A stretch of 64,000 bases of DNA, taken from positions 69,501 to 133,500 of the forward strand of contig MCGE01000016.1 of assembly GCA_002105175.1 (NCBI GenBank). Reading direction: 5' to 3'. The translations under genes were made by a program, and so were the position numbers. The notes below the pieces were generated by a model, which was not told where the DNA came from, searched no databases, and saw only the letters and a program-made list of their open reading frames with translations. Origin of the DNA: Absidia repens (Eukaryota; Mucoromycota; Mucoromycetes; Mucorales; Cunninghamellaceae). This document shows, in pieces, positions 11,586 through 23,489 of this stretch (its first letter is position 1; each line of letters starts with the position of its first letter).

Positions 11586-13397
11586 TTAGTTTTCGTCCAT
11601 AGGATCGGGCATGGAGTTCAATAAAGGATATATCGGATTGGAATTTCTTTTGGACTTGTCAGAAGATGGATGGGAAGAACGTCTTTTTTGTTCTTGGTCG
11701 GCTAATGGAGGAGAACACGACGGCTGGCGAGGTAATTGCTGTAATAAAGATGAATGATGATAAAGAGGCTGATGATGATGAGAAAGAACAGGGCGGTGAT
11801 GATGATGATGATGTTGATGATGAGAACCTGCTTGTAAATTCCCAGCCAAATTATGAATAGATGGTAAGCTGTTATGTCGGTGTGATGAATCATCTGCGGC
11901 AGACGACGATGAGGGTATTTCAGTCGAGGTAGAATCTGCTTGAACAAAAAAATGAATTAAATCTCCGCTAGGCGATCAATGTCAAAAAAATCAGAGGTAA
12001 GGTTTACCTGTATAAGTTCGCACCAAGGTACTCAACTCATGTATTATCTATTTCACATATATGTAGAGTGAGTCACTGTTTTGTTCTACTGCAAAATAAA
12101 ATAAGAAAGCTGATATCACTTACACTTTGTTGCTTATAAATCAAAGACTTGATATCATGGATTTCAGAAGTGAGGTTGGCGACATTGGTAGAGACATGAC
12201 GGACCTTTTCATCCAACTGCATGACGCGATTCTCCACCCCAGTTTCTTCATCAGCAGGAAAATCGTATGGCATTTGGGAAGAAGAGGATTGATCAGGTGT
12301 ATTATCCGATGGTCCAGTATCCATACCACTATTATTGCCACTATGGTCGAGGAGCATGTTCGTTGGATAAGAGGAAGAAGAAGAGGAAAAGGCGGTATTG
12401 GCAGCACCTGACATGGACGGGGCAGATGGTGGGCGCACCGATTTTCGCTTCACCAAAATTAAGGATTGGAAATCACCACGTTTAAAGTGAGGATGCTTGA
12501 AATCCCAGGCTTGATTGTCATACGTGAGATTGGAATGAATCATTTCATTGATTTTACTAAAGCCATACACTACAAAAAAAAAAGCGGAGATTAAACGCTG
12601 TTTCTCCCCTTTTTTTTTTTTTTTTTATGAAGCTTACTATTCAGCTGACGGACAAAGCTTTGCCAGTTATTGTGTTTGAAGTATTGAGGAAGAACCTGTT
12701 TGGAGAATAAGGCAGAATTATATACGCTGAAGTAATCACCATTACTTGACCAACAAATCAAATCTTGAGTGTCATCTTCCAACATTCTGGTTTCGAAAGA
12801 AAGAACATAATAGAAGCAAATAGAATAAAAAAAAAAGAGAGATATAGTATAGCGGTAAGTAAAAATAAAAAATATAGCTTCTTTTTTGATGTTTTTTCCC
12901 GATCTGCATCGAGAACAAAGATTTACATTTTTTTTTGTTGGCACTAGTCTATTCTTAAATTTGTATGAATGTAAATATTCCCACTTACTTATAGAGTTTG
13001 CCAATAAAAGCGGGTTGGGTGCGTAAGATAGAAATGGCAGTGGGGGGACCGGCTTCATGGATAAATCGATCATTCATAGATGTATCAATCACAGCTGGGT
13101 GGGTCATTGTGGAAACACTAAATATGGAAATAGAAGCAGATAAAAAAAAAAAAAGAACTGAGTAACTGGATTCATGCGATACTTTCATCGGAGTTTTCAA
13201 AACACTAAAAGGGCCCAGAGTTTATTTAATTACCTTTCGCTCCGAGGACGATCTTCGACATGAGATGAAATTCCAGGTGAAGGTGGAGATGATGTTGCTG
13301 GTGGAGGCGATCCAGTCGATATAGGCGGTGGTGGTGGTGGCGGGGTGGTGGCACGACGTTGTTGGATTTGCTGTTGTTGCTGCTTTTTGGATGTCAT
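11586..13397 (-). CDS. Heat-shock-factor-type transcription factor
   Basis: Six exons: 13234-13397, 12989-13117, 12638-12786, 12124-12569, 12008-12047 and 11586-11938; about 426 residues. Residues ~88-190 form an HSF DNA-binding domain: FIGKLYKMLEDD, ICWSSNGDYFSVYN, then [25 protein letters not shown] and FKHPHFKRGD. It is followed by a Ser-rich linker and a short heptad region (VMQLDEKV...NVANLTSEIHDIKSLI), fitting the HR-A/B trimerisation coil. The C-terminus has His-rich tracts. There is no receiver domain, so it is HSF-like rather than Skn7-like. N-terminal residues are Gln- and Pro-rich. The start at 13395-13397 is the most likely ATG, but the frame stays open upstream. Two acceptor ambiguities exist: an AAGCAG tandem acceptor before exon 6, and a stronger-looking acceptor before exon 5 that would stop translation at once. 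Confidence 0.9.
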
Positions 13398-14149
13398 TGC
13401 ACGTTTGTCCAAAATACAATTGGTGAATAAAGTATTATGCCAAGTATACGATTTGCTCCTATGAGGAAATGTATTGATCCAACAAGACAATGAGTTTTTT
13501 GTACGATTTCTAACCATGTCAAGCAAATTTTGTGTGTATGTGTGTATATATGTGTATGTCAAATAAAAATAAAATAAGTAGAAACCAGGATTGTGTACCT
13601 ACTTTATATACTTTTTGGTCCAAAAAAGCTGGCCACAGGTAAATTTGCTAAATAAAAAAAAAACAGGGGGGGATAGAGTGACAATATCAAAGAGAAGGAG
13701 AAAAGGAACAAAAAGGAATAGGTCTTATGGATTTTATATACCCCTTATGAAAATAAATTTTTCTGGCATCACGTAGAGAAAAGTTGAACCTCAAAAAGGA
13801 AAGCTTTTCGATTCTTTTTTTTTTCTATGGTATAGGATAAATTGATCTAAATTGTTCTTTTGATCAGGGTGAAAGGAGTACAAGAGGAGTCTTTATTTTC
13901 CCCCAAAAGAAGCATCATGGAACATCAAAGAATAATAAAGATCATTACGGAAATTCTTTACCATAAACGTGTGAAAAGAATGCATGGAGATTAAACTTTA
14001 AACCCAAACGGTGATTGTTTGTTAAAATTAAAGAGGCCGGATCACCAAAAAAAAAAAAAAAAAAAAAAAAAAAGTGTCTTATTTCCAAAAATCACATCAT
14101 TATCATTATCGTCATATCATAGTCTTTTTCAAAAGATACAGTGTTTTTT

Positions 14150-14570
14150 ATTGTAAAAAAAGTCATAAATCGATAAACTATAAAGTAACTAGGTCAAGTA
14201 AACTACTAAACTATGACTAAACTAACATCTATGCGAGTACCTGCTATTTCTATGGTCGCTATATAAGTCATATTGAGCCAAACTAGCAAGTTGTTTAAAT
14301 CATAATAGGTGTATAGAACATCACCTAGCAAAAAGTAATTTAGCCATCTCAAAACCATAATCACTTTGTCCAACAACGTAGATTCCACCAGCGAGCAATC
14401 CATTCCAGCCCACTTGAGCATGCTGGCACGTCACCATTCCATTTCAAAAACATGTTGACTAAATCCTAGTTCCAAAATGAAAGGGTTCTCCATGTCCGTT
14501 GCCATGCCCTTTTTCAAAAACACTCTAAATCTAAAAAATATCCCACTCCATGATCACCAGACCTCGGAGG
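14150..14570 (-). repeat. Dispersed repeat R, diverged copy 7
   Basis: Reverse orientation. The block CCAAAATGAAAGGGTT and neighbouring words match the reversed core of the better copies at similar spacing, and CTAAACTATGACTAAACTAA near 14203 fits the downstream part. Many substitutions, so this is an old copy; borders are approximate. Confidence 0.5.
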
Positions 14571-14803
14571 ACATCATTGGAAAAAAAAAAAAAAAGGAAG
14601 AGAAAGAGTAAAAAAAAAATCAAAAAGCTCAACCTTTAAAAAATTGATTGAAATCCCGCTTTTTGATCAGAGCATTTTTTTGGCAATTGGCTGGCTGACC
14701 AACTTGAACAGTATCCAGTGTCATTCTTCATCCTCCGAAAGAAAAAGAAAAAGCAAGCAAAGGCAAAAGTATATGTAAGAGTGATAATAAAATGGTCTTT
14801 ATT

Positions 14804-14837
<34 letters not shown>

Positions 14838-15523
14838 CGGGTATCATAATAATTTCTAACTAAAACTGAATTAAGAAGGCCTTTTGCATATGGTTTCAAT
14901 GTTCTATAACTACAAAATGTAACAAGTTCTTTTCAAATGATTGTGAGTGATTTTATTAGATTCCGTTTCCTTGAGGCGGCGACATGCCGAGCAATGTAGA
15001 TCGGCGCCCCGAAGGGCAGCGCCATCGAATTGACACTAGAACGCCACAGTGTGGCTAATCTACATATAAAAGCAAAGACAATCAGATGAATATCATGTCA
15101 CCTATGATCTCTGATATGGCAAATCATAAAACAATATACTACATGAGCATCAGGTGCAGCCCTCCTCGCCCCCCCCCGCCTGTCCTCACCATTCTTGGTT
15201 GATAAACTGGGGACGATCCGTATCCACGGCATGAATGAGGAAATATGTCCCGTTGAGTCAACTACAATCCCTAATCTACCCCATCCGTTCCCTCTACTTG
15301 CTTTTTTTTTCGTGGTAAACTAGTGGTGGTTCCTTTTCCTCCCTCGCTCCCAGGCCTACATACACTTCTTGTCCACCAGCTAACCAACCAACCATGTGAC
15401 AAGTCCTATAAATGAATAGAAAAGAGTATCAGTTTTGTTTGTCCAGTAGTTTACACACACCGCCCTTTTCAAAAGAAATACCTAGCATCCATTGGTGATC
15501 AATTATGTCTTATTTAAGCAATG

Positions 15524-15693
15524 TTATTCCATAAGGTCGTCGTCATATTGTTGGATGTTGGTGATAAATCGTTCTGTAGTCAATGAATTCCTCGCTGTGT
15601 TGCTGCTATCTGCTTGATATTGCCATCCTTTCCCAATTCATCGTTAATATCGTCCTCCATACATGAAGTTGGCCTATCCATGTCAAAAGCCAT
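15524..15693 (-). pseudogene. Small frame with apparent frameshift
   Basis: An ATG in excellent context (ACCATGG) at 15691-15693 follows a CA/CT-rich leader and opens MAFDMDRPTSCMEDDIND, but the frame stops after 37 residues at 15580. The overlapping frame, entered around the GGGAAAGG run near 15625, continues as TARNSLTTERFITNIQQYDD and ends LME-stop at 15524. The second part looks more protein-like than the end of the first. No GT...AG intron can join them, so this is either a frameshifted (possibly dead) gene of about 57 residues, a sequence error, or chance. Confidence 0.25.
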
Positions 15694-16063
15694 GGTTCGT
15701 GTTGTTATTGAGAAAGAGTTGTGTGTGTGGAGTGTGTGTTTGAAAAGGTCTGGCATCATTTTTCATGAAGCTTACCGAAACAGGCGGTGAATTTAAGGAG
15801 AATTGGAATGACTGTATGAAAGAACGTGAGAGTGCATGTTTAAGAGAAAGAAAAGGTAAAAAGGTTTCAATGAGGATTTTATTCGTAATGATGATTACAT
15901 AAGATGATAATAGTGAAAATAATAAAAAGTAAATAATAATGAAGAATATGAAGAATAAAAGTAAAAAAAAAAAAAAAAAATAGAAAAAGATGAGGGGTGA
16001 AACAAAGCATATATGAATATGAAGAGAGTAGGGGGAGGGGGGAGGGGGGGGTATTCCAGCAAC

Positions 16064-18008
16064 CTAGTTTTTATTTGACGTTGAGTGTTGATGATCTTCG
16101 TCCAAAACCTTTTCGTCTACCATGTTATTGCTATTTGTTTCCTTGAACGAATCCGACTCATTTTCAGTTGCCGTTGGTGGTGTCGCTGTTGTTCCGATTC
16201 GTTTATGCCGAAGGATTTTTGCATCTTCATAGAAAGGAAGCCATCCAAATAGTCGTCGGCCAATTTCAGGCTTCTTGACACGAATATACCACAACGGAAT
16301 ACCAAGTAGACCAACAATGATACAGATAATATATTGATATACACCCGCGCTACCTGCATCCACCAAGGGGGCCACAACCAAGTAACAATCGATGATCACA
16401 AAGAACACAGCAAGTGGAAGCCAAATCTAACAAAATAGTTATCTGTTTAGTCAACTACACTCTCACTTCGTCCTCTTTTCCAAGCATTTGATCACTTACT
16501 TTGAAAGGACGTTCCATATCCTTCGTGCTTTTCTTGAATCGCATCACCACAAGACCAGCAATAGTGATACCATAAAAGAGCCAACCAGTGAAACTGTACA
16601 TCTTGGCCAAATAAGTAAAGTTACCAGGAATACACCAGATGGTTGCAATGATACCCACCATGATCAAGGCGGCCACAGGAGTACCACGACCTGAATGCAA
16701 TTTGCCAAAGTAAGGAGGTATAAACACACTGTCTTCAGCGGCACACGTGGCGACCAATCGTGAAGCTGCCCATACATTCCCATTGACTGCACCAAAGGTA
16801 GAGAGGACCACCATCAAGGCAAAGAAGTAAGCACCCGCATTCCCCATGCTCACCAAACCAAGCTGCATCGCTACCGTTTCAGAATTGGCCACTGTCGCCA
16901 GTGGAAGTGTGGCAAAGTAAGCAATGTTGGCAAGGACGTAGATGCCAGTCACCAAAAAACAACTGATCGTAATGGCAACAGGGAGAACCTTTTTAGGATT
17001 TTTCACTTCAGCAATACCATAATTCAAATTGTTCTATTTTGTTTGAGAAAAAGAAAATGATTAAAAAACATAAAAGAAGAGAAAGAAAAAAAGAAGAAAA
17101 AAATCCTTACCCAGCCATTATAAGAAAAGAGTGCCAAATAAAGAGAGGTGCCATAATCCAAACCATTTGTGCTGCTCCCTTCAAAAGCATTTTCCAAATT
17201 ATGAACTCCGCCTTTCCCAAGCCAAATGAAACCAATGATGATAATCATAGCCAATGCAATCAATTTAGCAGCCGTAAAGATATTTTGCACCCATGTCCCT
17301 GCTTTCCGAGCGAAACAATTAAATGCCACCACGGTCCAAATACAAGCAATGGCCACCAATTTAAGGGCGTAATCAGGCATTTCCGGGATAGCGTCAGGAT
17401 GTTCGGGATCAAAGTAAGCCATTTGAAGAATATATTGGGCAAACACGGTGGAGATCGACGCTGTTCCGATTGCATTTGTGAGCAACAAGTTACTCCAAGT
17501 AAACGTCAAGCCAAGACACAGCCCATAAGCTTGATTCAAGTATTGATATTCACCACCAGATTTTGTGATCATAGTGCCTAGTTCGGCATAGCACATCGCT
17601 CCAAGATAACTAAGCACACCAGCAATCGACCATATCACCAACGAGGTACCTGCTGCACCCACTTTTAACGTCACTGGGCCTGGCGAGGCAAAAATACCAC
17701 TACCAATGATCAATCCCACAATCTAATATTTCATCGAAAAAAAAAAGATTCAGAATGAGGGAGCTTCACTTATTTTTTTTGGGGAGAGGGTGGAGGGATC
17801 TCCTTACCATATTACAGCTACTTAATAATCCCATATGAGGTTCAGGTAATGGTTCGGCAACAGTACCATTTGCAGATCGAAGCGAAGCGGCCGTGGGGCT
17901 TGGTGCAGACTCGATCGAAGTCATGGACCGTCGTCTCATATCTTTTCCTGCCGCATAATTGACTGATGTGGTATTACTGGCCGTTTCTCCAGGTTTTTCT
18001 TGATCCAT
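16064..18008 (-). CDS. LAT/MUP1-type amino acid permease (APC superfamily)
   Basis: Plasma-membrane amino acid transporter of the APC superfamily, closest in look to L-type/methionine permeases. Four exons: 17808-18008, 17111-17722, 16500-17033 and 16064-16426, all in phase 0; 569 residues. A hydrophilic ~60-residue N-terminus leads to TM1 with GLIIGSGIFASPG (the unwound substrate-binding segment), then about 12 hydrophobic segments. SYNGWNNLNYGIAEVKNPKK before TM7 is the diagnostic LAT motif. The C-terminal tail (about 500-569) is Asn/Thr/Asp-rich and cytosolic. The introns each fall at conserved loop or helix borders. Substrate is not readable from the sequence. Neighbours on the same strand are unrelated. 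Confidence 0.92.
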
Positions 18009-19903
18009 TCGTATAGGATAATTGATATATGTATATATATAATATATATATATATATGTGTGTGTATGAAGAAAAAGGAAAGAAGAAGAAAAAAAAGTTT
18101 AAAGAAGGAAAAGAGAAGCAAAAAATTTTCGCTAGCTCAAATGAATTATTCTTTTTTGGATCCACTCAATAGAAGCAAAAAAAAAAAAAAAGATTTTTTA
18201 AACTACCGATTCCGATCGCAGACGTGCGAGGGAGTGCGATAATGATAAATAACTTGGCAGGGTAGATTTGAGACGATTTTTCGGTAAACTTTTTTCTGAT
18301 TTTATTACCTGCATAATCTATTTCTTAATTTTTTTGTTAAAAATAAAACAAAACTTCTCAAAAGTAAAAAGATATAGTCCAGAGAAAAATGAATTTCTTG
18401 ATGCCCTCCCTCCCCATATGGTGGCTTCACATTTTTGTGATGAACGGAATATCAAGAAAGATATTATCAAGTGGAGATAAAGTTGGCGATCTAAACACCG
18501 CTCCCTCAATATGTCAATATTACTCACACGCTCTATTTCGGTCTTAGCATGGAACCAGAACGTTTTTTTGTTTTTGTTTTTGTTTTTGGATATATGCCAT
18601 CCTCGAAAAAATAAAAAAAGCATCCAATGCCGGCTTTTTTGTAAATGAACCCGATATCATACTAATCCGAACCTTGTCATAGAGTGATTTGAATTTCATC
18701 ATCACCTTAAGACAATTAGGAACACCGGACAGACTTTATATACCACATGTCCTTTTTAGCAGGTATCAATGAAAAAAATTTAGCTATACTGAGGGATTTT
18801 TTATTTCTCGGTTGCTATTTTGTCTATCATCCAATCAAAGTAAATAATATTTTGTACCTAATCGATGGTTGGCGTTTGTTTTGTTACCACATGCACAAAA
18901 AAAGAAAAAGAAAAAAAAGAGGCTTCAACAAAAGTGGGGCACATTTCACTTCCCGCTTTCTCAGATATAGTGTGGCAAGTCTCCCACGCAACTTTCTCAC
19001 CCCACGTAGCGAAAAAAAAAAGTGGTATTTACCCAGAGAACACTCTCAATCACGTCTAACATTCAAGGACGGCGTTTCAACCTTCCACTCCAACTTATCA
19101 AATCAATCCCTGTTTTCTTCAAAGTTGACCCTGGAAAGTGCATCTAGTTAACCAACGATCCAACATTACTTTCATTGAATGTGACTCTATCATCAACGCA
19201 TCATGGTTCTTTTTTTATTGCTGAGACTTTGTACCACTCTGAACACGAGCAGTTTCTTACCTTCCCGGAACCCACACCGATCCCATTATTCATTTTGTAC
19301 TCGTCGCTCAGAATCTTCCATCTAATCAGACACAAACGTTTCGCCCATCTATCAACATCATTCCCCCCATACCGCAACACACTTACACACACACGCACAC
19401 ACACACACACATACACACACACCTCCAAATCACAACGGATCCGCTCGCATATACCCTCCTTCCTACCATAATCACCACTTCATAGTAACACGCAAATCAT
19501 TTTTTTTTTTTTTGGTAGGGCTGCAAGTGAAGCAACCGAGCATTTTATGTAAAACAAAATAAATAGATATAAATAAAAAAAAGAGATAAAAAAAAGTTGT
19601 CTAAGGGGTGTAGGGAGAAGAGGAGATATAAAAAAAAAAGTTGTGTGTGCTTGTGGGTGGGCAATTATAAGGGGATGGGAGTGGGGGAAATAAAATAAAA
19701 AAAAAAAAATAAAAAACTGGTATACAATTTGTGTGTGAAGACAATAAAGTAGTAAAAAAAAAAAAAAAAAAAGGAGGAGAAGGAGGAGGGAGGGGGGGGA
19801 GAGTAGTGAGTGGGCAAAAAAAAAAAAAGAGGGGGAGGGAGAAAGAGTGGGTATTTCATTAAATAAGAGAGAGAGAGGGAGAGAAAAAGACAGTCCAAAA
19901 GGC
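18009..19903. other. Permease promoter region and Rrm4-like 3' region
   Basis: About 1.9 kb of low-complexity DNA: a TATATA-rich leader (18023-18056) just upstream of the permease ATG, poly-A and poly-T runs, a TTTTTG repeat near 18567-18588, a CA repeat (19382-19422) and G/A-rich tracts near 19775-19880. Frames here have no recognisable protein features. No RNA gene seen. Confidence 0.55.
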
Positions 19904-22900
19904 CTACTTCTGTTGTTGCTTGAGGGCGGTAAAGGCGATCTCTGCTTGTTTCTTCAACGTGTCCTTGTCAAACATCATGGTGGCCAATTCCAATAAATCT
20001 ACGGAATCCAATAATGCAATGGTGACTTTGGGTGCTTGTTTGGTGCCGGTGGCCTTGACAAGTGGGAACAGTCGATCCCCTAATAATTGTTTCTTCTCGT
20101 GGATCGCCTTGCCTTCCATGGATTTCATCAACGTGTCAACCACCGCCTCGTCGGCTTTGGAAAGCCCACTTGTCGCTTTTGTTGTTGGCTTGGGCGTTTT
20201 TTCGGTCGCTGTCGCTGCTGGTGATGGTGGGGCGACGATCGGGATAGCTCTGGATACACGAGCTGGGATGGTTTTTGGAATATCGTTATGATGGGAATGG
20301 GGATGGTAACTTGATGATGATGATGGTTGTTGTTGCTGTTGAGACATCATGGTAAATTCAGGTGTAGGTGAAATGGCAGCAGCAATGGCAGTAGCAGCAA
20401 CAGGTGTTGGTGAGGACCTTAATGGCAAAGATTTCTTTTTGCTGGGCTGTCTTGGAAGCCTATGTATACATGAGTTTATTAGTTCTTTCTTTCTTTTTTT
20501 TTTTTTCTACATCCCCATATCTACAACACACTTGTGGTTTGTTTGTTGTTGTTGTTGTTGTCTTTTTGTCCCCACTTACATTTTCTGTAAGACCTTGTCT
20601 TCTTCATCTTCTTCATCTTCTTCAGAATCATCACCATCATGGAAGGTTTCCAAAGCCTCCAAAGCCAGTTCAATTTTCGCCTTCAGGAAATCTTGATTAA
20701 ACAGACACAGTGATCGTTCCCTCTTTTTGAGCGTCAGCAACATATCCACAATTTCAGACACCAAGGACGGATTGTCAAAAGGCACATCGCATTGGAGCAC
20801 TGCCTGGGTCAGTTTTTGCCGTTGAAGATTGGCGCTGGATTCCGTCATCACCGTGCTGATGGATTCCAATGATGATTTTCGGCGCAAGCTGGGTCGTCCT
20901 TCTGCTGTTTGCTTATAATCCTTCGTGAGACGTCCGTTCGCAGGATAATGATGGTGATGACTACTGCCAGAGAGTGATTGTGGAGAGGTGTGTGATAATG
21001 ACCCAGCGACTGTCGCTAATGTTGGTGCTGGTGGTGTATGTTGAGTTTGCTGTTGCTGATGGTGAGCTACTGATGATGAAGATGTTGGTGGTAGTGGAGC
21101 TTGTTGTATGGAGAGACCAGAAGCTAAAGATGCAAGAGAGTGACCAGTACTACCAGATATCGGAGAGGAGGAGAAAGGTGAAGACATGCGCACTTGTGGC
21201 ATTGACATGTAGTTATCAGTAGCAGATAACTATATAACATAAACGCTGATTAGTCAATCCCACCGGGGCACCTTATTTTTTTCTTTTCTATCATATGATT
21301 TGATGCTCTTACCTTTCGCTGAATAGGGTACGTTGGAATCGATGCATTTTGTTGGCCCATAGAAAAATCCTTGATATCCATAGAAAGTTGATCCACATTA
21401 TCAATTCCTAAACCATTGACCAAAGAGGTTGATGTTGTGCTATTTGGAGTTGCAATATCATGGCGGTGGTGTACTTGCTGATGTTGTTGTTGTTGCTGTT
21501 GCTGTTGATAGGAAGAGGAATATTCTTGAGGAGGCGACGCCTGAGTTGCTGCTGCTGATGTCGTTGTTTGACGAGGTTTCTTGGGAGCGTGAAATGAGAC
21601 CATCAATGGTTTCTGATAAAAGAGCTTCCCGTTCATTTGTTCCAATGCTGCTCGTGCTTCATCCGATCGACCATAACTGACAAAACCGTACCCTTTCGAT
21701 TGATTGTTGGCAGGATTCGTCATAACCCGAGCTGAGACAATACGGCCAAAGGGTCGGAAAGCGCTGAATAGTTCATTGTTGGTGACTTTGGGATCCAGGT
21801 TTTTGACATAAAGATTGGTGTCATCGACATAATTCGGATCGGAAGACTTGTCAGGATTCATTGAAGTAGATGAAGGAGACTATGATACGAACGAATGAAA
21901 TAAATAAAAGGGAAGAAACAAAAAAATAAATATCTATTGTTTATGAAATAATCACCCCCGAAAAAGATAAAACGCCCTACCGATTTTTGATAAAGATCAT
22001 TGGATATAAAAGATTCGACCACTCTATATGGATGAAGAGAGAGACAAAAAAAAAAAGACAATCAGTATCAATTCTCCTTTGTTTGTCCCTATCCCTAACT
22101 AGTAACAGGCGCCCACGCTCCCGCTCTTCCCATCACTTGTTTTGTTTTGTTTTTGACTTCTCCTTACATTTTATTTCCGGCTACCATTTGACCATGCTAA
22201 AAGGGTTTGATAATAGTAAGGAGTCAGTTTGATAAAAATAAAAATAAAAAAAGGACGGACTTCCATGTACTTACCATGGTTTGAATAGCTGATTCCGAAT
22301 CATCACGAGAAAAGTATTGAATCAAAGCAGTACCATTATAACCCGAGTCATCTTGTTCCAATAAGAGTTTGCACAGAGCCAATGGACCATATCGGCGGAA
22401 GAGGTCGTAAACCATGGTATTTTCAACATAGCGAGGTAAATTGGCAACCTTGAGTAACATACCTTCAGGTTCATAATGGCTGTCCTGATAAACGCTGAAG
22501 TGAAGTTTGGTTCCATTGCCGAATTGAGAGGATTGATATAATGCGTATACTTGATCAGCTATTGTTTATATTAAAAAAAAAGGGAATAAATTATCATATA
22601 TTTTCATTTTTGATAGTTTGTGCGCTTACCAACAGATGCGTCCCTAAACCTAATATAGCCTTCACCGCTGTGTCGGTGCAGTTGAATTCTAACCGAGAAA
22701 TAAACAAACAAAAGATGATTAATAAAAACAAGTTCCACTAAGACGCGTAACATACCCCCCATGCCCCCTTTTTTGTCGTCCACAAGGCATTCTCAGGCAC
22801 CGCATATCGATTTGATAGAAGTACTTGATTTTGTATTCCTTTTTTACTTACTCTAAAGGCTGATACTGTTTCAACAAGAGACGGAGATCATTTTCACCAA

Positions 22901-23027
22901 TAGTTGAAGGGAAGGATTTCAGGAAGAGAGTTTCAGAAACAATGGAATGGTTGTTGACTTGGTCAGGATATCGGTCCACTTTGCTTTTGGGTAGTCGAAT
23001 AACAGGTGTATAACCATAGTCCGTCAT
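19904..23027 (-). CDS. RRM4: Rrm4-like RNA-binding protein (three RRM, two MLLE domains)
   Basis: Eight exons: 22852-23027, 22630-22688, 22275-22558, 22168-22196 (29 bases), 21981-22023, 21313-21879, 20580-21229 and 19904-20459; 787 residues. RRM1 lies at ~27-105 and RRM2 at ~112-195 (LLKVANLPRYVENTMV..., GTALIQYFS). RRM3 lies at ~219-297 and is PABP-like (NLYVKNLDPKVTNNEL, KGYGFVSY). A Gln/Ser-rich linker follows, then two C-terminal MLLE-type helical domains: ~520-582 (EIVDMLLTL...AKIELALEAL) and ~704-787 (LLGDRLFPLVKA, KVTIALLDSVDLLELATMM). In Ustilago maydis, Rrm4 has three N-terminal RRMs and C-terminal MLLE domains and carries mRNAs on moving endosomes by binding the PAM2-bearing adaptor Upa1; size and order match. 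A canonical PABP would have four RRMs and one MLLE. The start is the ATG at 23025-23027. Confidence 0.85.
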
Positions 23028-23489
23028 TTGCAGGTGTAAATGTGTAGGCAAAACAGAAAGTCAAAAAAGTAAACCAAGATGATAGCAAACACTATTAAAA
23101 TAAAAGAGAGTGATGAATTTCAGTTACAATCACCAACAAGTATAAATATGGATAACCTACCAGAAACTAAATAAAACCGAGAAGAATGAAGACAAAAAGA
23201 AGAAAGATGTACCTGTGGCCTTTTTTTTTTTTTCTCCTGAAGAAGAAAATAAAACTAATAGAAGGGTAAAAAAGGGGAAAGAGAATACAAAGAGAAGGGG
23301 AATGGAGAGGGGGAAGGAGAGTGAGAAAGAGGGAAAAAAAAAAAAAAAAAAAGAGAGAGAGCGCTTTTATAAAAAAAAAAAAAGATGGTCCCGGATAAAA
23401 ATGGAAAGCACGAGCGTGGCATCAATCATATTTCCATACCCAGATTTCTTTATTTTTTCAATATATATGATCAGAATAATTCTAACATC
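23028..23489. other. Spacer between Rrm4-like gene and ERH
   Basis: Purine-rich on the plus strand, with GA-rich and A-rich runs (23260-23385). It holds the promoter and leader of the Rrm4-like gene and the ERH 3' end. No coding seen. Confidence 0.55.

Larger units (their letters stand above)
13398..16063. other. Intergenic, repeat-bearing, one weak small frame
   Basis: Contains the HSF promoter, a run of 20-odd A near 14047-14073, the diverged repeat copy R7 (14150-14570), a run of 32 A (14805-14836), a possible frameshifted small frame (15524-15693) and a G-rich tract near 16030-16051 at the permease 3' end. Short open segments near 14945-15060 and 15180-15260 read plausibly on both strands, but no joined gene could be supported. 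Confidence 0.5.

Noticed and set aside
11586..13397. Skn7-type regulator
   Set aside because: HSF domain and coil are present, but no response-regulator receiver domain follows.
18747..19471. Three overlapping plus-strand frames of 64-134 codons
   Set aside because: They run through A-rich and CA-repeat DNA without domains or consistent splice signals.
19904..23027. Calling this gene a canonical poly(A)-binding protein
   Set aside because: Only three RRMs, two MLLE-type domains and a long linker; a PABP has four RRMs and one MLLE.
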